The notes beneath the pieces are model-generated. The model saw only the letters and a program-made list of their open reading frames with translations. It did no database searches and was not told the DNA's origin. From Fervidibacter sp032160945 (GTDB lineage Bacteria > Armatimonadota > Fervidibacteria > Fervidibacterales > Fervidibacteraceae), in NCBI GenBank assembly GCA_032160945.1, contig JAVHTL010000133.1: a stretch of 9,283 nucleotides of DNA; one strand, 5' to 3'. Of this stretch, positions 1 through 5,328 are shown piece after piece (position 1 is the first letter of the stretch; every line of letters begins with the position of its first letter). The position numbers were made by a program, and so were the translations under genes.

Positions 1-250
1 CGCAATGAGCCATGAAAGGAAATGAAGTGGCGTTATTTTGACAGCACTCCACTATCGCTTTGTGCCTTACTACGAACTTATAGTGACAGTTTGATCTTTG
101 GCGATTTTGCCACAAATTTAACGACTTTTAAGGCAACCTGCAAGACCACTTTAAAACGCCTTTAAAAGCAGCCTTCCGCACCCCAAAATTAGCACCACTG
201 GTTAGAATTGTATCTCTGCAACCCTGATTGTCTCAGGAAGTTGCCAAAAC
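1..250. other. Left-edge stretch with no recognisable gene
   Basis: All three plus-strand frames meet a stop within the first 25 bases, and no convincing reading frame with a ribosome binding site was found on the minus strand. Visible structure is limited to an 8-bp direct repeat CTTTAAAA at 149-156 and 160-167 (11-bp period, about one helical turn), with a related ACTTTTAAGG at 124-133, and the stem-loop at 218-244 listed separately. It is probably the 3' flank of the minus-strand gene that ends at 251. Confidence 0.5.
218..244 (-). terminator. Stem-loop just downstream of the small minus-strand gene
   Basis: The arms are GCAAC (218-222) with GTTGC (240-244), and CCTGA (223-227) with TCAGG (233-237). 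The loop is TTGTC and there is a 2-nt AA bulge at 238-239. It begins 7 bases past the stop of the gene ending at 251, where a transcript-ending or 3'-stabilising hairpin would sit. No T-run follows on either strand, so a classical intrinsic terminator is not shown. The structure is seen; the role is inferred. Confidence 0.4.
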
Positions 251-718
251 TCAAGGATTTACTTGATTTTTTGACATGTGCAAAACTATAGTTTGACTGA
301 ATGCCTGCCTTTGAACAGGGTCGGATAAATCCCATCTCTTTTCCTGAACAGTAACCAAAACATCGTTCCCTGCCCCCTTCTCAGGATTCTTCCAAACCCT
401 CATATGCCTGCTACCTGAAATGAGCGTAACCCTTAAAACCACTTTCCCTTCGTTGGGCAATCTTCCTAACTGCCTTCCAAAGAATATCTTTGCTCTCTTC
501 AGGTTATCCTCTCCATTTACAGGACCGTGAGTTTCATTTGCAGTATAATCACCACCTAGATGCTTGGGAGCACCATCGTTGTTGTTACTTTCGTTATCGT
601 TATCCAAGTTAAAGTGAACGAAGGCGCCTGGTTTTTCTTCCTCAGTTTCAGGGACGGGAGATTTAAACAAGTCGGTGACGACAAGGTTAATCAATGCTGA
701 AGATTCTCTTGCATTCAT
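251..718 (-). CDS. Small hypothetical protein, unrecognised
   Basis: I do not recognise this protein of about 155 residues. No signal peptide or membrane segment is visible, so it is probably cytoplasmic. The first third is low-complexity, acidic and Asn-rich (an ETEEEKPG stretch, then a DNDNESNNND run) and probably disordered. The last 80 residues look like a compact fold with alternating hydrophobic residues (KVVLRVTLISGSRHMRVW, then DVLVTVQEKRWDLSDP). The ATG at 718 has GGAG directly against it, too close to act as a normal Shine-Dalgarno. A TTG at 724 is the only other in-frame start, and the frame stays open upstream to a TAA at 773-775. The true 5' end may therefore have been lost when the neighbouring IS element inserted. 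A stem-loop follows the stop. It could also be a chance or decaying ORF. Confidence 0.5.
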   Translation of the reverse strand: MNARESSALINLVVTDLFKSPVPETEEEKPGAFVHFNLDNDNESNNNDGAPKHLGGDYTANETHGPVNGEDNLKRAKIFFGRQLGRLPNEGKVVLRVTLISGSRHMRVWKNPEKGAGNDVLVTVQEKRWDLSDPVQRQAFSQTIVLHMSKNQVNP

Positions 719-753
719 CTCCAAAGCAGGTTTGACTTGATGGTCTTTGTGTA

Positions 754-774
754 AATGGGCATGGTTGTCCCATT
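754..774. repeat. Short inverted repeat AATGGG / CCCATT
   Basis: The arms AATGGG (754-759) and CCCATT (769-774) are perfect inverses separated by 9 bases; one more pair forms if a single mismatch is allowed. It sits between the 5' end of the small minus-strand gene and the transposase remnant, near where the left end of the IS would be. It could be an old IS end or an operator. No matching partner was found to the right of the transposase. Confidence 0.3.
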
Positions 775-799
775 AACCTTATCATAAAATAAACTTATT

Positions 800-825
800 G
801 CGTCATTGCCTTATGGCTTTGACGC
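800..825 (+). repeat. Hairpin upstream of the transposase remnant
   Basis: GCGTCA (800-805) pairs perfectly with TGACGC (820-825), and GCC (808-810) pairs with GGC (815-817). A symmetrical TT/TT internal loop lies between them and the apex is TTAT. It precedes the transposase start at 872. A hairpin here could block read-through transcription into the transposase, a feature known in several IS families. That role is inference. Confidence 0.45.
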
Positions 826-834
826 TGCTACCAT

Positions 835-840
835 TATAAT
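835..840 (+). promoter_or_regulatory. Candidate -10 box of the old transposase promoter
   Basis: A perfect TATAAT lies 32 bases before the transposase ATG, with the AGAGG ribosome binding site in between. No good -35 hexamer is found at 16-18 bp upstream, where the preceding hairpin lies. The assignment is therefore weak. Confidence 0.3.
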
Positions 841-871
841 CCAAGCCTCGTGCAAAGAGGTGGAATTGACC

Positions 872-1260
872 ATGCTCAACTTGGAAAAAGCCAAAAAGTC
901 CCCTAATCTCTTTCGTCGCCTTACTGGAATTTCTCTTCAAGAATTTGATGAACTTATGGCTGTTCTTAAAAAAGCCTATCCAGATTACGAAAGGAGAAGG
1001 CTGTCAAGAAGGGAAAGGGAAAGAGAAATAGGTGCAGGGGGAAAGTTTAAGTTGTCTTTTGCAAGAGAGGGGCTTTATGACCCTTTTCTTTCTTCGCCAC
1101 TATCTTACCTTTGTTGAAATGATGAAGAGTTTTTTGAGGGGGCATCTTCCATTACCAGAGAGGGAAAGGAATAGGGAGATTAAAGGAGTGAGGATAGAAG
1201 TAGAGCATAGGAGATTAGCGATGAAGAGGTATCAGGTATTGGAGGGAAGTCTCGGTGGAT
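872..1260 (+). pseudogene. IS5-family-like transposase, frameshifted and internally deleted
   Basis: In the frame starting at ATG 872 (ribosome binding site AGAGGTGG at 855-862) the product reads like the N-terminal helix-turn-helix region of IS5-group transposases: LFRRLTGISLQEFDELM, followed by a basic stretch and a GAGGKFKLSF-like turn. Around 1070-1080 homology jumps to the +1 frame, which gives MTLFFLRHYLTF. Directly after this (about 1113) the sequence passes to the far C-terminal part: LPLPERERNREIKG, then VRIEVEHRRLAMKRY. Its VEH Glu matches the last residue of the DDE triad. The segment expected to carry the two catalytic Asp residues, probably well over 100 residues, is missing. Beyond about 1245 the match fades, perhaps through another frameshift (a VLGSNRNP-like tail in the next frame, to about 1300). 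The element cannot encode an active enzyme. Confidence 0.75.
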
Positions 1261-1290
1261 ACTGTAGCGTTGGAGTTTGGTTCTGGGCAG

Positions 1291-1324
1291 TAACCGAAAT
1301 CCCATCCAGAGGATTTATTGGTTA
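1291..1324. terminator. Stem-loop between the IS remnant and the MFS gene
   Basis: TAACC (1291-1295) pairs with GGTTA (1320-1324), and AAATCC (1297-1302) pairs with GGATTT (1311-1316). There is a small internal loop (G against ATT) and the apex is CATCCAGA. It lies 41 bases beyond the stop of the minus-strand transporter gene and after the transposase remnant. It could thus end transcription from either side. Only a moderately T-rich stretch follows on the plus strand (TTTCCCTTT) and none on the minus strand. Confidence 0.35.
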
Positions 1325-1364
1325 TTTCCCTTTACAAAGTTGTCAAGTGTTTTCCTCGCATTTT

Positions 1365-2642
1365 TCATCCGATTGCCTTTGTTTCTTTCACTCTCAGCAG
1401 CAAAGTTACGCCTGCAAGCATTTCAAAGACGCAAATCAGAAGGACGATGCGCCATCCAAAGCCACTTCCGAAAGCGATGTTGACTAAATCTCCCACTTTG
1501 CCGCTGATGGCTGGACCAAAAACTTGAGGCAAAGTGAAAGCGAATTGCCAAAGAGCGAAGAATTTTCCGCCACTGCTTTTCGGCATTAAGTTGACAGCCC
1601 AAGCCCAATTGGTGACGGCAAAAATTCCAGAACCGATACCGAACAAAACCGATGGCAGTAAAACCATCGTGAAATTTTGTGAGAAAACCAAAAGCAAACC
1701 GCCAACCCCAGCAACAATGGCAGAAACCACACAAAGGTTTCGCTTGCTCATTTTATCGGCGAGTTTGCCACCAATCAGAACGCTTGGGATGCTGACAAGG
1801 GTGACAATCAGTCCTAACTGCATGGTGGCTTTTGCTGAGTCTTCAACCTTGATGGTGTCGGAAAGAAACCAGCGCATAAAAGCGACAGCAGTGTAAAAGC
1901 CTAAATTGACCAAAAACCGAGATGCCAAAAGCCAAAGGAAGTTTGCATGCTCTTTGAAGGATAAGCGATAGGCATCAACGAGAGTTTGAAAGAATGGGTT
2001 TAGTGACTTCGGTGAGGGATGATCAGGCAAAGTTGCGGTTAAGGTTGCAGTTAGCAAAAGCAAAACCGAGACGAAAGCAACGAACCAACTCAACCCTAAA
2101 ACTTCAACGGTAACTTTGTCATAGCCGAAACCTAACTTTCTCCAATTTTCGGGACTGAGCAAAGTTCCGATTGCAACCATTCCTGTGACTTGACCCAAAA
2201 GAGACCAAAGCCCTACATGAGCGGAGGCTACACCATGCTGTTCGGGAGGGACAATATCGGGAATCAATGCTCTTGTTGGCGCTGCTGCGAGGTTGAGAAA
2301 CCATTGAAGCAATGCGAAAGAAATCACAACTAACCAAAAACTTTCAAACCGAACAAAACCGAACAGGAAAGGTAAAGCAAAGATAGTGCCCACCAAAAGA
2401 AAAGGTCGCCTGCGACCAAATGAGAGTGCGCAGTAGTCACTTATCGGACCTGTAACAACTTGGCTCAAGAGGGAGAGCATCGCTCCTGCTGCCGTCAAAG
2501 TTGCAAGCGCTCCGCCTTTTACCTCTGGTGGTGCAAGTTGTTCAACACGGGCTTGCAAGCCCTGTGTTAAAAGTGCAGTCCAAAGGCAGTTAAAAGGAAA
2601 CCACCAAACGCTTAACCTGATAAATGTCCAAAGGTCAGCCAT
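1365..2642 (-). CDS. MFS transporter, GPH/SLC45 sugar-carrier-like
   Basis: This 425-residue, highly hydrophobic integral membrane protein has the length and roughly 12-helix layout of a major facilitator superfamily carrier. Two copies of the loop motif mark the halves: GPISDYCALSFGRRRP at residues 65-80 between helices 2 and 3, and GGKLADKMSKR at 291-301 between helices 8 and 9. The first motif and the PDIVPPEQHGVASAHVG segment (128-144) resemble glycoside-cation symporters and SLC45-like sucrose carriers. A sugar or glycoside substrate is therefore a reasonable but unproven guess. The ATG at 2642 lies 19 bases after the stop of the adenylate cyclase gene on the same strand, so the two are very probably co-transcribed. 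Its ribosome binding site is weak (GAAAGAGAAAC). The frame is intact. Confidence 0.85.
   Translation of the reverse strand: MADLWTFIRLSVWWFPFNCLWTALLTQGLQARVEQLAPPEVKGGALATLTAAGAMLSLLSQVVTGPISDYCALSFGRRRPFLLVGTIFALPFLFGFVRFESFWLVVISFALLQWFLNLAAAPTRALIPDIVPPEQHGVASAHVGLWSLLGQVTGMVAIGTLLSPENWRKLGFGYDKVTVEVLGLSWFVAFVSVLLLLTATLTATLPDHPSPKSLNPFFQTLVDAYRLSFKEHANFLWLLASRFLVNLGFYTAVAFMRWFLSDTIKVEDSAKATMQLGLIVTLVSIPSVLIGGKLADKMSKRNLCVVSAIVAGVGGLLLVFSQNFTMVLLPSVLFGIGSGIFAVTNWAWAVNLMPKSSGGKFFALWQFAFTLPQVFGPAISGKVGDLVNIAFGSGFGWRIVLLICVFEMLAGVTLLLRVKETKAIG
2549..2562. repeat. 14-bp palindrome with CTTGCAAG core (in the MFS gene)
   Basis: GGGCTTGCAAGCCC is a perfect palindrome. The flanks AACAC (left) and GTGTT (right) extend it if one extra T is allowed. 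It lies inside the coding sequence of the transporter. The same 8-bp core occurs at 5286-5293 and 8442-8449, each time inside a longer palindrome. Confidence 0.4.
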
Positions 2643-2661
2643 GTTTCTCTTTCACCAGCAC

Positions 2662-4524
2662 TCACACTCTCGCTGCCAAAATTGAGCGCCTAATTTGCTT
2701 CCCTTTTTCCGTCAGTCCCAAAACTTTGTAAGCAACTATTGGTTGCTCAAATCCTTTGACCAAGAATTCAAGAGGCTCAGCAATTACCAAATCGGAAACT
2801 TGCCAATAAGTTTCCTCGCCAATGAGCAAATTTGACCCCACTTCCTTCGTTAACTCCTCCAACCTTTGAGCCAAGTTAACCGCTAAGCCTAAGGCGGTGA
2901 ATTCCTTTCTCCATTCTGAGCCTATGTCGCCCAAGATGGAAATTCCCGTGTTAACTCCGATGCCTATTTTCAGTGGTGAACCTGTAGCGCTCTCCCATTC
3001 CCAGTTCACTACATTTAACTCCTCAAGCATTTGCCAAGCGCATAGAACCGCCCTTTGGGCATGGTCTGTTTGATTTGACAAAGCGCCAAACAAAACCATC
3101 ATCCCATCGCCTAAAAATTTGTCCACTACCCCGCCAAAAATCTGGACGACTTCAGTCATGTGGTTGAAGAAGGACTCAAGGAGCATAGCGACTTCGTATG
3201 GCGTTAGGGATGCTGAAATGGCAGTAAAGTTCCTGATGTCGGAAAAGAGGACGGTAATTTCACGCCTTTCAACACTGCGAGTTTTTTCCGACCCAGCATC
3301 CAGCATCTCATCTACTGGCTTAGCCAAATACGGCTGAAACATGCGCCATTGCGTCTCGGCTTTCAAACTAATGGCAACAAAGAGAGCGAGAAGTTCCGAG
3401 ATCAGGATGGGCATCAATGGCATCACGAAACCAAGTCGCACCAACAGCAGAGAAAGGACTATGGCGAGGAAGAACGCTGAAAGGAAAGAGATAACGAGGC
3501 AATAAAGTTGGCGGAATGAAGCGCACATGCCCAGTGGGACGCTGAAAGCCAAGATGATAAAAAACTGAAGCCAAAGAGGTGTGCGAATGGGTGATTGACC
3601 TGTCAAAAGGGCATTAATTGCTGCTGCGTGAATTTCAACGCCATAAGCCAAAGGGTCAGTTGAAGTTGGTAACCTGTCCACTAAACCTGAAGCGGACATG
3701 CCAACTAAAACCAATTTCCCTTTGAAAGAATTTCGGTCAAAATCGCCTTTAAGAACCCTCACGAAAGAGATGGATTTGAAACCGAATTGGCTTGGCGAAA
3801 AGGGAGGCAGGACAGGAATATCCCAATCCTCGCCTAAACTCACTTTACGATTGTTCCATTGAACGGAGTCAGGCTTCATTTTAGGTTTGCTAAAGAAAGC
3901 CATTGTGGCTGCAAGGCTTAGGGAAGGGACAACATGTTTTGATTTTCCAAGCCTAACTGCCAAAGGTAAAGTGCGACAAACGCCATCCCTATCTGGGAAA
4001 GGGAAGACAAAGCCAATTCCAAAACAAGCCTCAAGCAAAGTTTTAGGTGGCAACATTATGCCAGAGACCGATAAAGGGATGTGAAAGTCCAACGGAATCA
4101 TTAAACGCTTTAACTGCTTTTCCAATCCGCTATTCTGTCTCAATTCCTGCGACAAATTGACACCTAAAATGACTTTGCCAAATTTCTTCATCGCTTCAGA
4201 AAAAATTTTATCTGAAGGAGTTGGCTCAATGAACAAGATGTCAAAGGCGACGACTTTTGCCCCTGCTTCCTTCAACCTATCAAGCAATTTTGCGTAAACT
4301 TCTCGGTCAAAAGGGAAGCGACCAAGTTGGCGCAAAGTCTGGTCGTCAATCACCACAGTCACTAAGTCTGGATGCTGTTTGATACGAAACTGCTTCAGCA
4401 AGTCATCTTTTACCTTCTCGTTGATCCAATAGAGAGGCGTAAAGTTAACGCCAACAAAAGTCAAAACTGATGCCCAAAAACCAGCCCAAATGAACTTTCG
4501 CCCACCATAAATTGTCTGCCTCAT
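2662..4524 (-). CDS. CHASE2-domain transmembrane adenylate cyclase (class III)
   Basis: This protein (620 residues from the chosen start) is predicted to make cAMP from ATP in response to an extracytoplasmic signal. Order: one N-terminal membrane helix (about 10-34); a CHASE2 sensor (about 40-310) with the hallmark VVIDDQTLRQLGRFPFDRE, later AFDILFIEP and FKGKLVLVG; three membrane helices (about 316-387); and a cytoplasmic class III cyclase domain (about 419-600). Metal Asp residues are D429 (FSDIRNFT) and D473 (KFLGDGMM). The adenine pair is K469 and T543 (FTAL), the Lys/Thr type of class IIIb. The transition-state residues are N550 and R554 (VNLAQR). Leu547 replaces the usual Asp or Asn after Gly in the GDxVN motif. 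The frame is open up to 4647, but that would overlap the divergent FecR gene and its ribosome binding site. The ATG at 4524, just before the membrane helix and preceded by GGTGAAGG, fits best; ATG 4569 is an alternative. It leads an operon with the MFS gene. Confidence 0.9.
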   Translation of the reverse strand: MRQTIYGGRKFIWAGFWASVLTFVGVNFTPLYWINEKVKDDLLKQFRIKQHPDLVTVVIDDQTLRQLGRFPFDREVYAKLLDRLKEAGAKVVAFDILFIEPTPSDKIFSEAMKKFGKVILGVNLSQELRQNSGLEKQLKRLMIPLDFHIPLSVSGIMLPPKTLLEACFGIGFVFPFPDRDGVCRTLPLAVRLGKSKHVVPSLSLAATMAFFSKPKMKPDSVQWNNRKVSLGEDWDIPVLPPFSPSQFGFKSISFVRVLKGDFDRNSFKGKLVLVGMSASGLVDRLPTSTDPLAYGVEIHAAAINALLTGQSPIRTPLWLQFFIILAFSVPLGMCASFRQLYCLVISFLSAFFLAIVLSLLLVRLGFVMPLMPILISELLALFVAISLKAETQWRMFQPYLAKPVDEMLDAGSEKTRSVERREITVLFSDIRNFTAISASLTPYEVAMLLESFFNHMTEVVQIFGGVVDKFLGDGMMVLFGALSNQTDHAQRAVLCAWQMLEELNVVNWEWESATGSPLKIGIGVNTGISILGDIGSEWRKEFTALGLAVNLAQRLEELTKEVGSNLLIGEETYWQVSDLVIAEPLEFLVKGFEQPIVAYKVLGLTEKGKQIRRSILAARV

Positions 4525-4604
4525 AGCCTTCACCAATTTCAGTTTAACAGCAGCAAAAATTTTTGGCATAATGGCATTAGCCGACATAAAGGAGGTGCAA
4601 GAAA
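4525..4604. promoter_or_regulatory. Shared divergent control region, cyclase operon / FecR gene
   Basis: This 80-bp gap must hold the promoters of two divergent units. For the plus-strand FecR gene, TTTAAC (4543-4548) and CATAAT (4567-4572) form a weak -35/-10 pair with an 18-bp spacer, leaving a short leader. For the minus strand only a TTGCAC-like -35 box lies close to the FecR ribosome binding site, with no clear -10. Such close packing would let one regulator affect both units. The hexamers are seen; their use is inferred. Confidence 0.35.
4588..4597 (+). promoter_or_regulatory. Strong Shine-Dalgarno of the FecR gene
   Basis: AAAGGAGGTG is a near-perfect anti-16S match 7 bases before the ATG at 4605. 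It fixes the FecR start. It also argues against the longer, overlapping start of the divergent cyclase, whose extra N-terminal codons would run through this site. Confidence 0.8.
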
Positions 4605-5222
4605 ATGCGATTAGGCTCGTTAGCGCTTTTACTCGGTTTGGCTGCATTGACGCTCATGATTTTCGGCTCTATTGAAACTTTGAGGATCGCCCCACTTGTG
4701 GCAAAAGTAACCGAATTGAAAGGTGAAGTAGTGGCAGTGATACCGCCCAAGTTGGGAAGAAAGAAAACAGTTCAGCGACCGCTGAAAGTTAACTCGTTAG
4801 TTCTTGCGGGAACGACTATCAAAACAAGCAAAGAAAGTTTTGTCGTCCTAAAGTGGATTGACGAAGTTGAGATGAGAATCGGACCAGAAACCGAATTGAA
4901 GGTCACTCGTTCGTCTTTCAACAAGGCAACAAAAGTCATTGATGCTTTGTTCAGGCTTGATTTGGGGAGTGTGTTCGTCAACTTGAAGCGTAAATTGCCC
5001 TCACGCTCAAGACTTGAACTTGAAACACCAGCAATTACTGCAGCGGTCAGAGGAACAGCCTACGAGGTTAAAGTTGATCTCAACGGAGTGACAACTTTGA
5101 AAGTAGAGCGAGGACAAGTCTCCGTCAAAACAGCCAGTGGAACTGAAATGACTTTGCAAGCAGGTCAAAAAATCGTGGCTTCCCCAGAAGGAAAGTTCTC
5201 CTTTGCCGAAGGTGAAAATTAA
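4605..5222 (+). CDS. Membrane-anchored FecR-domain protein
   Basis: This 205-residue protein starts with an uncleaved-looking hydrophobic helix (about residues 3-24, no clear cleavage motif), so it is probably anchored in the membrane with its body outside. Residues 66-172 match the FecR beta-rich domain: AGTTIKTSKESFVVLKW, MRIGPETELKV, LDLGSVFVNLKRK, the signature LETPAITAAVRGTAYEV (138-155), and VERGQVSVKT. A LQAGQKIVA strand pair (184-192) closes the fold. Classical FecR carries an N-terminal cytoplasmic anti-sigma region. Here only a few residues precede the helix, so it is not an anti-sigma regulator of the FecI type. It is divergent from the CHASE2 cyclase gene, and both sensor domains should share the same extracytoplasmic space. 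An interaction is a reasonable inference but not shown. Confidence 0.88.
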   Translation: MRLGSLALLLGLAALTLMIFGSIETLRIAPLVAKVTELKGEVVAVIPPKLGRKKTVQRPLKVNSLVLAGTTIKTSKESFVVLKWIDEVEMRIGPETELKVTRSSFNKATKVIDALFRLDLGSVFVNLKRKLPSRSRLELETPAITAAVRGTAYEVKVDLNGVTTLKVERGQVSVKTASGTEMTLQAGQKIVASPEGKFSFAEGEN

Positions 5223-5282
5223 CAAATTCGCAACTACCAAATTCTGCCAACTTCCTCATAATGTGCTGGAGATGAAAAGTTT

Positions 5283-5296
5283 TTGCTTGCAAGCAA
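5283..5296. promoter_or_regulatory. 14-bp palindrome with CTTGCAAG core ahead of the large secreted-protein gene
   Basis: TTGCTTGCAAGCAA is a perfect palindrome in the 106-bp gap between the FecR gene and the large secreted-protein gene, 32 bases before the next start codon. Its position suits an operator in the 5' leader. There is no loop or T-run to suggest a terminator. It shares the 10-mer GCTTGCAAGC with the palindrome at 2549-2562. No confident promoter hexamers were found around it. Confidence 0.35.
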
Positions 5297-5328
5297 TGAG
5301 GAGAACCTTAAGAGCGGAGGGATGAGTT

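Larger units (their letters stand above)
780..1325 (+). mobile_element. Decayed IS5-family-like insertion sequence (limits approximate)
   Basis: The region between the two minus-strand genes holds a frameshifted, internally deleted transposase and small hairpins typical of IS flanks. The boundaries are inferred from the end of the small hypothetical gene on the left and the end of transposase-like sequence on the right. I could not identify terminal inverted repeats or a target-site duplication. At about 550 bp it is well short of an intact IS5-family element (commonly near 1 kb), as expected after loss of the central transposase region. Confidence 0.5.

Noticed and set aside
38..84. TTGACA (38-43) and TATAGT (79-84) as a promoter
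   Set aside because: Each hexamer is good alone, but 35 bases separate them, and no partner with 16-18 bp spacing and no downstream plus-strand gene is present.
806..871. Earlier TTG start for the transposase
   Set aside because: The TTG falls inside the hairpin at 800-825 with no ribosome binding site, and the added residues do not resemble the family. ATG 872 has AGAGGTGG upstream.
1534..1896. 120-codon plus-strand reading frame opposite the MFS gene
   Set aside because: It lies antisense to a clear transporter with intact motifs; no ribosome binding site or family features.
4525..4647. N-terminal extension of the adenylate cyclase by 41 residues
   Set aside because: It would overlap the FecR start and read antisense through its strong ribosome binding site. 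The extra residues have no CHASE2-like content, and ATG 4524 lies right before the first membrane helix.
5272..5325. 17-codon reading frame ahead of the large secreted-protein gene
   Set aside because: It has no properly spaced ribosome binding site (GGAG abuts the ATG) and no recognisable leader-peptide pattern. A chance ORF is most likely.
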